Origin: Bacteroidota bacterium
Lineage (GTDB): Bacteria; Chlamydiota; Chlamydiia; Chlamydiales; FEN-1388
Direction: 5' to 3'
Assembly: GCA_013285825.1 (NCBI GenBank)
Contig: JABDGV010000005.1
Location: forward strand, 18,123-82,122
DNA: 64,000 nt
Of this stretch, positions 28,873-37,235 are shown piece after piece (position 1 is the first letter of the stretch; every line of letters begins with the position of its first letter). The notes under the pieces are model-generated. The model worked only from the letters and a program-made list of their open reading frames with translations. It was not told where the DNA came from and did no database searches. The position numbers and the translations under genes are program-made.

Positions 28873-29504
28873 TACTGGAGCTCCTCAGCAAATCGAGACA
28901 GAGATGTGCGCACACGAGAGCTATCGTAATATGTGGCAATATGCAACAAACTATCTCGATTTGATTGCTGCATTGTTTCGATTTCGATTCTCATATCTGA
29001 GGAAAGATCGTTGATTGATTTCCAAGTTTTTCTATAGCAATATATCGCATCTGCAACTGCCTTCCAGGGTTCTGCAAGCAGGAATGAGCTCTCTTTATTT
29101 GCGATTCGCTCGACATTCAAAAAGAAGTGGGCACTTGGTGTATGTGCATAGCGAAAGTTACCTATAGAGGTCTCAATGGTTTTAGAACGTTTCGCACACA
29201 CCGAGGTTGTTACATACACAGCCTCAGGAATCCAGCCATGAAAAGAGAGGGCTGACTCTAAACTGATGTAGGATGGACCATAAAGACTTTGAGCAATCTC
29301 AAAAGCATCCAGCTCACCTTTTTTATAAGGTGGTCCAATCAGATACAATCCGCGCTGCAGACGGATCAAAATACCCTTTTTAATAGCATATTTGACAACG
29401 TCGTAACGTTTTCCATCTTCTCCGGAAAAGAGTATGGCTAAATCTTGATCACGGAGAAATGGTTTTTTCCATTCCTGTAGTAAAGTACCTAATCGGGTAT
29501 CCAT
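28872..29504 (-). CDS. abiEi: AbiEi-type antitoxin and autorepressor
   Basis: The ~210-residue protein has an N-terminal winged-helix-like part (YAIKKGILIRLQRGLYLIG) and the AbiEi core LYGPSYISLESALSFHGWIPE. It shares these blocks with the orphan regulator at 6964. ATG 29504 is preferred; the frame also runs to a TTG at 29522, which lies inside the operator palindrome. AbiEi represses its own promoter and counteracts AbiEii. It is followed directly by the toxin gene. Confidence 0.85.
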   Translation of the reverse strand: MDTRLGTLLQEWKKPFLRDQDLAILFSGEDGKRYDVVKYAIKKGILIRLQRGLYLIGPPYKKGELDAFEIAQSLYGPSYISLESALSFHGWIPEAVYVTTSVCAKRSKTIETSIGNFRYAHTPSAHFFLNVERIANKESSFLLAEPWKAVADAIYCYRKTWKSINDLSSDMRIEIETMQQSNRDSLLHIATYYDSSRVRTSLSRFAEELQ

Positions 29505-29511
29505 ATAAGTC

Positions 29512-29558
29512 AATTCTTGCAAGAAACTGGAATTATTTTCCAGTTTCTTGCAAGAATT
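29512..29558. promoter_or_regulatory. Operator palindrome of the AbiE operon
   Basis: Arms of 21 bp (29512-29532 and 29538-29558) are perfect reverse complements around a 5-base centre. Each arm itself contains TTCTTGCAAGAA, which is palindromic, so four half-sites are present. The element lies just upstream of abiEi, as expected for an autoregulatory site. On the other side lies the end of the small membrane-protein gene at 29574, so it could also act as a terminator for the AST operon. Confidence 0.7.
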
Positions 29559-29573
29559 TTAAATAAATATTTG

Positions 29574-29705
29574 CTAATTCCAGGGATATTTAAGGCTGAT
29601 TACCAAGATAAATAAGAGAGCAAAGAACAGGAGCATAAGGTAGGCAACACGAAGCTGGCCAGGGGATAAAGGTCTTTGGCGCCTTGGAAACCGGAATCGT
29701 CTCAT
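29574..29705 (-). CDS. 43-residue single-helix membrane protein B at the end of the AST operon
   Basis: ATG 29705 overlaps the stop of the preceding micro-gene (ATGA). The product starts MRRFRFPRRQRP, has a basic front, one hydrophobic helix (YLMLLFFALLFILVI) and ends KYPWN. It resembles the product of the preceding gene (FKFPWK front, YPWDK end), so the two are paralogues. A longer frame in this phase runs to 29816, but the coupled start and the paralogy argue for this short protein. Function unknown; a small subunit or regulator of a membrane complex is possible. Confidence 0.65.
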   Translation of the reverse strand: MRRFRFPRRQRPLSPGQLRVAYLMLLFFALLFILVISLKYPWN

Positions 29706-29833
29706 TTGTCCCAGGGGTAACTGCTGCAGATAACTAAGAAAAATAATCCAGCAAAAAGTATAAGCAGCAATGCTGCTATCCAAAGCTGGCGATAGTAAAC
29801 AGGTCCATCTTTCCAAGGAAACTTAAAGCCCAT
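29702..29833 (-). CDS. 43-residue single-helix membrane protein A after astB
   Basis: ATG 29833 lies 3 bases after the astB stop. The product begins MGFKFPWKDGPVYYRQLW, has one hydrophobic helix (IAALLLILFAGLFFLVI) and ends SSYPWDK. The stop overlaps the start of the paralogous micro-gene B by four bases. Position and coupling place both in the AST operon. No family is recognised; the N-terminal FPW and C-terminal YPW motifs are the shared marks. Confidence 0.65.
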   Translation of the reverse strand: MGFKFPWKDGPVYYRQLWIAALLLILFAGLFFLVICSSYPWDK

Positions 29834-29836
29834 TTA

Positions 29837-31087
29837 TTAACATCCTAATAAAATTTGTATAGCACGAGTGGTTGATTCCAGTGTTCGAAGAGTGTCGCTC
29901 GTTACGGTTTCTGGTGAAAATTGGGTTGGGTAGAGCGCTTCAATTGCACTTTTTAGATCGTGATAAAGAGCGTTGGTGAGGAGAAAGCTTTTTGGCAGAG
30001 CATCAATTTCTTGTCGTGTGAGAGGGATGCGAAGCCGCAGGCAGGCGGGGCCTCCGCCATTTCTCATGCTCTGATCAAGGTGAATGAAAACAATTTCTCG
30101 TATGTTTGTTTTTGGATCGAGCTCAAGTCTTTTTAAAACGCTCATCGCCTTTTCAGAATGGGTACATTCAAATGGGGCAAAAACTACCTTATGGTTGGTT
30201 TCAGGGCAGGTGACGATCTGGCTATTGAAGAGGTAGGTTGCAACGGCCTCCTTAAGGGGAAGCTCCTCATCCGTAATTTCAATAATCTGAATGTCTTTAA
30301 GCTGAGTGAGTAACTCTTGTTGATTAACGAAGGCCATTTCATGCACTAAAAAGAGATCCTCATGGCCTGTAGAAATGACATCGTTATGGAACACTCCGGC
30401 GTCGATAGCCTTTGGGTTTTGTTGTGCAAAGAGCACATTGGTAAGGCCGTGACGCGCAGCAATTTGTTGAGAGGCAAGTTTTGGCTGGCGAGGAAAAAAA
30501 CGTTTGGTGATTGGTTTTAACTCTTCTCGGCCATAGACAAAGAGATGAAGGCCATTAGAAAATCGTGTGTGGTTTGCAGCACCTTCATCATGAAGTTCAA
30601 GGGTTGGGGGCAGCGGTTCATGAACCACAAAATGTTTGGTATTGCCAAAGAGCTTTTTGAGGAGTGCAACAGTGCCTGGAACATCGATAAAACGGTGGAG
30701 GTGGGAGGCGAGATTTGCTGGAGTTATGTGCACTTTGCCATCGGGTGAGTCGCAAGAGGGTGAAACGGTTGCAGCGTTCGCAGTCCACATATTTGCACTT
30801 GAAAAGAGAGCCGACTGAATCTTTGGATCGAGCCGTTTGATTTGTCTGAGAGATGTTGAGCCTGTAAGGGTTTTTAAAAACGCTTTATTGGGCTTAAATT
30901 GAGGTGGTAAGACAACTTGCGGAATCCCTAAATCCATCAGATACTTCATCTTCTCAAGACATTGAAGAGCAGCCTGTTTTGGATTCGAGGGCATGCCTTT
31001 GCTGGTAAAAGAGGGGATATTTCCATGGGCAATCCCTGAAAAGGCGTGCGTCGGGCCAGGAAGTGTATCGATATTAATTTCAATCAT
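29837..31087 (-). CDS. astB: N-succinylarginine dihydrolase
   Basis: From ATG 31087, which overlaps the astD stop (ATGA), the protein has 416 residues. It shows the AstB signatures GPTHAFSGIAHGN near the start, FHNDVISTGHEDLFLVHE (catalytic His) and MRNGGGPACLRLRIPL (catalytic Cys near the C-terminus). It converts N2-succinylarginine to N2-succinylornithine, CO2 and two ammonia. This is step two of the arginine succinyltransferase pathway. A longer upstream frame overlaps astD and is rejected. Confidence 0.95.
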   Translation of the reverse strand: MIEINIDTLPGPTHAFSGIAHGNIPSFTSKGMPSNPKQAALQCLEKMKYLMDLGIPQVVLPPQFKPNKAFLKTLTGSTSLRQIKRLDPKIQSALFSSANMWTANAATVSPSCDSPDGKVHITPANLASHLHRFIDVPGTVALLKKLFGNTKHFVVHEPLPPTLELHDEGAANHTRFSNGLHLFVYGREELKPITKRFFPRQPKLASQQIAARHGLTNVLFAQQNPKAIDAGVFHNDVISTGHEDLFLVHEMAFVNQQELLTQLKDIQIIEITDEELPLKEAVATYLFNSQIVTCPETNHKVVFAPFECTHSEKAMSVLKRLELDPKTNIREIVFIHLDQSMRNGGGPACLRLRIPLTRQEIDALPKSFLLTNALYHDLKSAIEALYPTQFSPETVTSDTLRTLESTTRAIQILLGC

Positions 31088-32517
31088 TTGTTGAGCAGCC
31101 CTTTCGGTATAAATGTTGGAAGGGTCAGTTCTGGATAGGCTGTTGTTGCAACTGGGTAGGCTGCCGAGTCGCAGGCAAAGAAGCCGGCTGGGCGAGCGTT
31201 GCCGCTTTTTCCTATGCCTCCAAAGGGGGCCTTGCCGCTTGCTCCCATAGTGGATCCGTTCCAGTTGATGATGCCCGCATGAAGCCGTGGGAATATATAT
31301 TCCCACTCTTTTTGGTCTAAGGTGAGGACTGCAGCAACAAGTCCATATTCAGTTTTATTAGCAGCCTCTATGGCTTTGTCGAGGGAGGGGACACGAGTGA
31401 CTTGAAGGATGGGCCCAAAAATCTCTTCATCGAAGGTTTCACAATCGGTCATATCGATAAGTCCTGGTGTGACCAGCGTTTTCTCTAAAGTATCGAGCGA
31501 GAGAAGGACTTGGCCTTTGGCTGCAACTGAACGTTTCCAACCAGCAACTACTCGTTTATACCCGCTTTCCGAAGCCAGAGGACCTAAAAAAGGATCAGAT
31601 GAGTCGCTGGGCATGCCTGCTCGATATGAAAGTGCTCTCTTTTGAAGTATTTTTAAAAAGGTATCAGTTGCACTATTTTCAACGACAATCAGGCGTCTGG
31701 CACATGTGCAGCGCTGTCCCGACGTGATGAAAGCCGATATAGCAGCTATCTCTGCCGCGATCTCTGTTTGAGCGGACGGGCATATGATGAGTGGATTGTT
31801 TCCACCCATCTCTAAAGCAACGATACGTCCAGGTATCTCTAATGAAACACGCCCAATTTTTTGTCCGGTTTCAAAGCTGCCTGTGAAGTAGATAGCCTTT
31901 ACAGATCTATTTTGAGTAAGAAGTTCGGCAACTCTGCCATCACCTTGAAGAAGTTGCAGGGCATAGGGGGGAAGGCCTGCATCGCTCCAGAGCCGTGTGT
32001 AGACCTCTGCAATCGAGGGTGCAAGTTCGCTCGGCTTAAAGAGAACACTATTTCCTGCCAATAGCGCAGGCATAATCTGTGCATTGGGAAGGTGCATCGG
32101 GAAATTGAAAGGTCCAATAACTGCTGCAACTCCATAGGGCCTATACGTTGTCGTCTCTGTAGGCTTTAGCCTCTGCTGCATAGCTGAAATGGATACGTCG
32201 CCTTTAGCTGCCGTTGATTCTACTTCTAAGCGTGATTCCCAAAGAGGCTTTCCAATTTCATCACGAATAAGCTTAGCAATAGCATCCTTTTTTTCGAGCA
32301 AAAGCTTTGAAAAGCGCTGCACAATTACTATTCGTGATTCGAGGGGAGTCATGCTCCATTCGACAAAATTCTTAAGGGCATAATCGATGGCATCTTCAAC
32401 ATCGGATGCAGAGCTGCATCTTCCCTGGTAGGTGATATCTGATGTGATTGGGCTTCGTCGTTCAAAGTCAAGCCCGCGTGCTTGAGTCCACTTTCCCCGT
32501 ATAAAAATTCCTTTCAT
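31084..32517 (-). CDS. astD: N-succinylglutamate 5-semialdehyde dehydrogenase
   Basis: The 477-residue aldehyde dehydrogenase has the catalytic Glu in ALEMGGNNPL, the catalytic Cys in SGQRCTCARRLIV, and the NAD-binding VLFKPSELAPS and FTGSFETGQKIG. Its context between astA and astB identifies it as AstD, which oxidises succinylglutamate semialdehyde to succinylglutamate. Length matches the family. Starts and stops overlap both neighbours by four bases. Confidence 0.93.
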   Translation of the reverse strand: MKGIFIRGKWTQARGLDFERRSPITSDITYQGRCSSASDVEDAIDYALKNFVEWSMTPLESRIVIVQRFSKLLLEKKDAIAKLIRDEIGKPLWESRLEVESTAAKGDVSISAMQQRLKPTETTTYRPYGVAAVIGPFNFPMHLPNAQIMPALLAGNSVLFKPSELAPSIAEVYTRLWSDAGLPPYALQLLQGDGRVAELLTQNRSVKAIYFTGSFETGQKIGRVSLEIPGRIVALEMGGNNPLIICPSAQTEIAAEIAAISAFITSGQRCTCARRLIVVENSATDTFLKILQKRALSYRAGMPSDSSDPFLGPLASESGYKRVVAGWKRSVAAKGQVLLSLDTLEKTLVTPGLIDMTDCETFDEEIFGPILQVTRVPSLDKAIEAANKTEYGLVAAVLTLDQKEWEYIFPRLHAGIINWNGSTMGASGKAPFGGIGKSGNARPAGFFACDSAAYPVATTAYPELTLPTFIPKGLLNK

Positions 32518-33539
32518 GACTTCCTCGCAAGCGGAGTGAATCGAACCTTATCATTGGGCTTAAGATCCACGAGCTCTTTAGTTTCAGAGGAGAGTTGTAT
32601 TGTCTTATCAGATAGAGCAATAGGCGCAATGGTCGCTTTGAAGTCGAGTGAGCAGTTGGCGATTAAAAAGAGTTTTCCTTCTCCCTGAAGAGGTTTTTCA
32701 TCGAGAGGCAAGATGCGCGATTCAACAATCGACTGCACCTTATTGGTTTCAACGCTCAATTTAGGCCCTCCATCGAACACATCTATTTCTCCGGTAGGCA
32801 CAAAGCCTTCAGACGTGAGAAGAAACCTTGCCGCATCCGTTTCCACATGGGTCTTACCAATAACCTCTTGAACTTCCTTTGGAAGAAGGTCGATATAGAT
32901 CGGATAGTGAGGCAGAAACTGTGATACTATTGATCGTCCTTCAGAGATTAATACCTGGAGCGCTTCTTGAAAGGAGAGGTTGTAGAATTTTGAACCAATG
33001 CCTGTCCAAAATGGAGATGTGCCATCATCATGGATGACGCCGCGAAGCTCTGTATAGAGTGTGTCTGTGACTCTTCTTCTTTCCTGAGCTATAAAAAGGA
33101 ACCGAGCCAAAGATAAAAGTCTTCCTAAACCCTTGCCACGCATCTTTTGACTTAAGAAGAGGGCGGCAATTTCCGAAGGGCCTCGAATGTAGGAAATTGG
33201 CTGCAGAACAGGAATTGATTTGGGGATATGGAGATGCTTTGATTGAGATTCAAGCTGTTGAATTTTATAGAAGAAAAGGGGCGCTGTGTGTCCTGTTGTT
33301 GCCCGTATCTCTGAAATTCCTACAATTTCTTTCGAGCTGCAATCTTCAAGAACAAAAACGTAGATCTCAGGCCCTGGGACTTCTATCTTCTTGCCAAAAG
33401 ATTTAATTGACGTTTGAACAAAATCTTCAAGTTGCTGAGGAGTTTCTGGTACATGGGTAAAGCCGGTATGTCTTTCTTGTAGAAGATTGTGAATGGCAGG
33501 AAGATCGCTTTGTCGTACAGGTCGAAAAAGAAAGCTCAT
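32514..33539 (-). CDS. astA: Arginine N-succinyltransferase
   Basis: The 341-residue protein starts FLFRPVRQSDLPAIHNLL, typical of AstA, and contains PEIYVFVLED, GPSEIAALFLSQKMRGKGLGRLLSLARFLFI (read in parts) and FWTGIGSKFYNLSFQEA, all conserved in the family. It transfers succinyl from succinyl-CoA to arginine, the entry step of the AST pathway. The enzyme links arginine use to a TCA intermediate that is regenerated at the end. Confidence 0.95.
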   Translation of the reverse strand: MSFLFRPVRQSDLPAIHNLLQERHTGFTHVPETPQQLEDFVQTSIKSFGKKIEVPGPEIYVFVLEDCSSKEIVGISEIRATTGHTAPLFFYKIQQLESQSKHLHIPKSIPVLQPISYIRGPSEIAALFLSQKMRGKGLGRLLSLARFLFIAQERRRVTDTLYTELRGVIHDDGTSPFWTGIGSKFYNLSFQEALQVLISEGRSIVSQFLPHYPIYIDLLPKEVQEVIGKTHVETDAARFLLTSEGFVPTGEIDVFDGGPKLSVETNKVQSIVESRILPLDEKPLQGEGKLFLIANCSLDFKATIAPIALSDKTIQLSSETKELVDLKPNDKVRFTPLARKS

Positions 33540-34882
33540 GCCATCTCCTCTCGGATTGTTTTTTCAACGATAGCCATCACTTCATCAATATGCTTTTCTT
33601 CCATAGCGCCGAAAGGGGGAAGCATGCGGACGCGTGCCGTATGGCTTCCAGCTTGAAAGGCAATGACACCATTGGCATAGAGTCGTTTGAGAAATGAGGT
33701 GACTTTTTTCAAATCCCAATCAAAAGGGGTAAAGGCGAGAAGCGCTCCTCGGCCATAAGGTCCAACAGCTGATCCTGGAATCTTCTTGTTTAACTTGTTA
33801 AGTGCTTCATGAAAGTATTTAGAAAGGCGTGCGATTGCGCCCTCATGTCCATAGAGGTTGAGTTCATCAAGATGCTCTAAAAACCATAATGCGGCACGAA
33901 TACCAGCTGTTGAGCCTGTAAATGTCTGGCTTAAGAGGCCTGGCTTTGGAGCAACCTCTTTACTGAAGAGCGTTGCGCAGGTTTGGGATACTTTTCCAAT
34001 AGAGATAGCGTCCACTTTGCCTTTAAGTCCGTAGAGATGATGAGCAAAGAGGGACTCAGTTCTTCCAAACGTCTGCACCTCATCGACATAGACTCCAATA
34101 TTTTTTGACCGAAGGAATTCAATGATCGCGTGGAAATACTCGCTGCTGCCTTCAACAATTCCACCTTCTCCCTGGATAAGTTCAATGCAGAGGCAGGCGT
34201 GTTTGCCTGGGTAGCGATCAGTAAAAGTCTTGAGGGCTGAAAGAGTTTCTTGGGTGCTTTCTACAGGCCTTTTGTGGTTGTAAAAGGGGATATAGTCAAC
34301 AGATAATAGTTCAGGGACGCCTATGCGATAGGAGGGTTTGTCGGTGATTTGCGATAGAGCGATCGTTCTGCCGATAAAGCAGTGTTCAAATGCCAGGATG
34401 CGAGTGGCTGGAGCATAGTGCTGGAAGATAATCTTCAGAGCGTTTTCACACGCCATTGCGCCAGAGGTTGAAAGAAAGCAGTGGTCGAAGCCTGAAAGCT
34501 CAACCAGCTTTTGTGCGAGCTGAACCGCATCGACATTATGCATTAAATTGCCCTGCATAACAGTATCTGCCAGGCATGCATCAAAGAGGGCTGATGCGAG
34601 CCCTAAATGGTTATGGCCAAGTAAGTTTGGGCCAATGCCTGAGATCATATCGAGCTTGACGCTACCATCAGCAAGTTCTACATAAGGGCCTGATCCAAAA
34701 CCGCTTCCAATAAAGGGATAATAGAGGGGAAAGCCGCGGATTTTTTCGAGAGCAGAACATAGGGCTTGATGGTCGGAGGTGGGTGATTTTAGGGCAGACA
34801 CTTCCTTCATATGATCGGACAGGGCACTGAGAACGAGCTTCTTGGCTTCAATGATTCGTTTGTCGTTTTGAATGCTATTCAT
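33536..34882 (-). CDS. Class III aminotransferase (functional AstC, succinylornithine transaminase)
   Basis: The 448-residue PLP enzyme has STSGAMACENALKI, CIELIQGEGG, VDEVQTFGRTE and the lysine block SIGKVSQTCATLF. The DEVQ motif lacks the usual Gly before Phe (DEVQTGFGRTG in most acetylornithine/succinylornithine transaminases), and the GKxxQxC surroundings of the lysine resemble the lysine 6-aminotransferase subgroup. Its place between astA and an amidohydrolase makes succinylornithine transaminase the likely role. It is therefore probably not a direct orthologue of enteric AstC. Confidence 0.8.
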   Translation of the reverse strand: MNSIQNDKRIIEAKKLVLSALSDHMKEVSALKSPTSDHQALCSALEKIRGFPLYYPFIGSGFGSGPYVELADGSVKLDMISGIGPNLLGHNHLGLASALFDACLADTVMQGNLMHNVDAVQLAQKLVELSGFDHCFLSTSGAMACENALKIIFQHYAPATRILAFEHCFIGRTIALSQITDKPSYRIGVPELLSVDYIPFYNHKRPVESTQETLSALKTFTDRYPGKHACLCIELIQGEGGIVEGSSEYFHAIIEFLRSKNIGVYVDEVQTFGRTESLFAHHLYGLKGKVDAISIGKVSQTCATLFSKEVAPKPGLLSQTFTGSTAGIRAALWFLEHLDELNLYGHEGAIARLSKYFHEALNKLNKKIPGSAVGPYGRGALLAFTPFDWDLKKVTSFLKRLYANGVIAFQAGSHTARVRMLPPFGAMEEKHIDEVMAIVEKTIREEMA

Positions 34883-36093
34883 GCGCTTTTCCCATCTGAA
34901 AGTTTGCTCAAAAGGAGCGCTGATACAAGCGCGCGTTCGGTGAACCGATCGATGTGCATATACTCGTTTTCAGTGTGAAGGTCTCCTCCAACAACACCTA
35001 AACTATCGAGTGTTGGAATTCCATAAGAGGCAAGATCTGATCCATCGGTGGCACCATAGCTTACATCCGTTTTAAAGGGGATCTGGAGCTCTTGAGCTGA
35101 AGACTTAAGAAGATCGAAGAGCTTCTTCGTCTTCTCGTCGAGAGTTTTTGGAGGGTGGAAGCCATCTTCGATGAGGTTCATTCGGATATCTGCATCTAGG
35201 TCAAATATATCGATGAGATCCCTGAGGGTTTTTTGGGTAAATTGGAGAGCGTTTAGCGATGTTGAACGGATATTTATTCGAGCTATGCAGAAATCGGGAA
35301 CAATATTGTATGCGGATCCGGCCGTAAGTTTGCCGACGTTAATAGTCACTTTTGATCCTGTCATTTCTGTGCAAATGCGTGGAAGTTCGCGGAGCGCTGA
35401 AAGAAGCGGACTGAAAGCTAAAAGGGCGCTTTTTCCCTTTTCAAAATCGCGTCCAGCATGGGCAGCTTTTCCTCGAACATCGATGGTAACATTGTAGGAG
35501 CCTGATCGCTGATCTACCCAGGCGCCTGTAGAAAAGGCTGGTTCAAAGATGAGTGCTGCCAGGCAATCTTTAGACTGTTTTTTGTAGAGGCTTTTTGATC
35601 CTGGAGAGCCGATCTCCTCGTCTGGAGTAATGAGAACTTTCCACTCTATTTTTTTGCCCGTGTAGCACGATTCAAATGCCTCGAGGGAGGCAAGCAAGAC
35701 AGCAAGGCCGCCCTTCATATCGGCAACACCGGGGCCTGAAAGGCGATCTCCATGTCTTGATGTATGCTGGAAAGGAGATGTTGGCTTATAAACTGTGTCG
35801 TAGTGGCCTGCAAGCAATACAAAATCTTTAGCATTGTTTTGGGAAAATATTTCAAGAGCCTGTCCTAGAGGCAGTTCAGTCGTTGATCCATCGTCTGCAA
35901 CAATTTTGTGATGAGAAAGTGAATGCTCTTTTTTGTTGGGAAAAGTAAAAGCTTGTGATATTGCATGAAGACATTTTTGTAGGCCAAAGGTATTATATGA
36001 ATGGGAATTAATGGCTGCCCATTCCTCAATTAAATTGAGATAACGAGCCTTGTTTTTTTCGATAAATATGCGGCAGTTCGAGATATAGGACAT
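34879..36093 (-). CDS. M20-family metallohydrolase, likely replacing AstE
   Basis: The 404-residue protein shows the M20 di-zinc plan: GHYDTVYK (first ligand with the catalytic Asp), SGPGVADMKGG (bridging Asp), ITPDEEIGS (catalytic Glu and ligand), IFEPAF and the final His in GGDLHTENEYMH. The dimerisation region RGKAAHAG is present. Relatives are carboxypeptidase G2, ArgE and DapE. AstE proper belongs to the M14-like group and is absent here. Since this gene opens the AST operon with a 4-base overlap, I infer hydrolysis of N-succinylglutamate to succinate and glutamate. Confidence 0.85.
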   Translation of the reverse strand: MSYISNCRIFIEKNKARYLNLIEEWAAINSHSYNTFGLQKCLHAISQAFTFPNKKEHSLSHHKIVADDGSTTELPLGQALEIFSQNNAKDFVLLAGHYDTVYKPTSPFQHTSRHGDRLSGPGVADMKGGLAVLLASLEAFESCYTGKKIEWKVLITPDEEIGSPGSKSLYKKQSKDCLAALIFEPAFSTGAWVDQRSGSYNVTIDVRGKAAHAGRDFEKGKSALLAFSPLLSALRELPRICTEMTGSKVTINVGKLTAGSAYNIVPDFCIARINIRSTSLNALQFTQKTLRDLIDIFDLDADIRMNLIEDGFHPPKTLDEKTKKLFDLLKSSAQELQIPFKTDVSYGATDGSDLASYGIPTLDSLGVVGGDLHTENEYMHIDRFTERALVSALLLSKLSDGKSA

Positions 36094-36208
36094 GAAACCT
36101 CACAACAGTTATCTCCATATATATCAATATTTCCTTGACAATCAAATAAAATTACAACAAATCAGTACTGAGGTCGAATGCCATCTCCTAAGTTAGGGAA
36201 TAATCTGA

Positions 36209-36478
36209 ATGAGCAAGAAATCGAACGTAGTTGCAACGATTGAACCGATAGAGACTGATGCATTGGCAGAACTCGATGGAGTTCACGGCCAAGTGCGGCG
36301 AATGATGACAGCTGACCATTTAAGCTATGTTTTGGTCACCTGTAAAAAATCATCTCGCAAAGGGGAGATGGAGGTTCAAATGACCTATGAAGGCGATCCT
36401 GTTTTGGCATCCTATCTTGTTAAAGGAGCCCAGGACCAGTTTGAACAGGATTTTTTAGAGCAAGAAGTGGATGAATGA
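36209..36478 (+). CDS. Small acidic hypothetical protein
   Basis: This 89-residue protein has no signal peptide or membrane helix. Its C-terminus is acidic (DQFEQDFLEQEVDE). The middle, HLSYVLVTCKKSSRKGEMEVQMTYEGD, looks like a two-stranded sheet. I do not recognise a family. It is divergent from the AST operon (115 bases apart) and is followed 46 bases later by a coiled-coil gene. Confidence 0.6.
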   Translation: MSKKSNVVATIEPIETDALAELDGVHGQVRRMMTADHLSYVLVTCKKSSRKGEMEVQMTYEGDPVLASYLVKGAQDQFEQDFLEQEVDE

Positions 36479-36524
36479 ATAGGCAGAATTATACTATTAT
36501 TGTGTAAAGTTATGAGGTGAGGCA

Positions 36525-37223
36525 TTGGATCCATCTGCACTGTTGATAAAGACGACATTGGTTTTTTCTGGAGCGTATCTTTTATTCTTTGCTCAAAAAT
36601 TCAATCCAGTACAGCCATTTACGCGCCAGAATGATGATGGGATTATTGCAAATCTTACTAAAGAAATTACCGGCCGAGATAACCTTCTCAACGAATCACG
36701 AAAACAATATGCAGAACTTTCACAAGCTCATGCAAATTCACAAGCTATCGCAAGTTCATTGGAGCAATCCCAGGGTCAAATTCAAACGATTCAAAAACAA
36801 TTAAAAGAAGCCGAAGACAAACTTCAGTCAGCGGATCAAGAGATTGCAAGTTTTAAAGACGGCTCTCAAATCAAGCAGTTTAGAGCTCAGTTTGAAGAGA
36901 AAAAGCAAGAGGTGATAGAGCTGAAAAAGAGTCTCTTTGCAGCCGAAGGCGAGATCGAGATGCTCTATAGGCGCTTATCTGACGAGAAAGAGCTTAAAGA
37001 GACAAAAGATTTCAACAGCGCTAAAGATTTTTGCGCTCAACTTTCATCAGAGCTTGAAAACCTCATTCAAGAAAAACAACTTTTGGAAGATATCATAGCT
37101 CGTGTAAGCACGGGTCAAAGCAAAAATCAGCTCCATGATTTAACCACCACATCGTCAAAAACCAAAAAAACAGCCGAATCCCGCTCAGTCGAATCGCTCG
37201 ACTTATTCTCGCACAATCCTTGA
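36525..37223 (+). CDS. Membrane-anchored coiled-coil protein
   Basis: TTG 36525 is preceded by GAGGTGAGG, a strong ribosome binding site, which supports the unusual start. The 232 residues begin with a single hydrophobic helix (LLIKTTLVFSGAYLLFFA) and continue as a long coiled coil (about 45-190) rich in Q, E and K. The tail is Ser/Thr-rich. A structural or scaffold role at the inner membrane is possible; no family is recognised. The aldolase gene follows by 12 bases, suggesting co-transcription. Confidence 0.7.
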   Translation: MDPSALLIKTTLVFSGAYLLFFAQKFNPVQPFTRQNDDGIIANLTKEITGRDNLLNESRKQYAELSQAHANSQAIASSLEQSQGQIQTIQKQLKEAEDKLQSADQEIASFKDGSQIKQFRAQFEEKKQEVIELKKSLFAAEGEIEMLYRRLSDEKELKETKDFNSAKDFCAQLSSELENLIQEKQLLEDIIARVSTGQSKNQLHDLTTTSSKTKKTAESRSVESLDLFSHNP

Positions 37224-37235
37224 AGGGAGAAGCCC

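Noticed and set aside
29574-29816. An 80-residue frame beginning at 29816
   Set aside because: Its first half is an out-of-frame reading of micro-protein A; the ATGA-coupled start at 29705 and similarity between the two 43-residue products explain the region better.
31088-31306. A longer N-terminus for astB reaching into astD
   Set aside because: The extra residues are basic low-complexity sequence from the astD frame; known AstB proteins start at MIEIN-like sequence, and ATG 31087 overlaps the astD stop.
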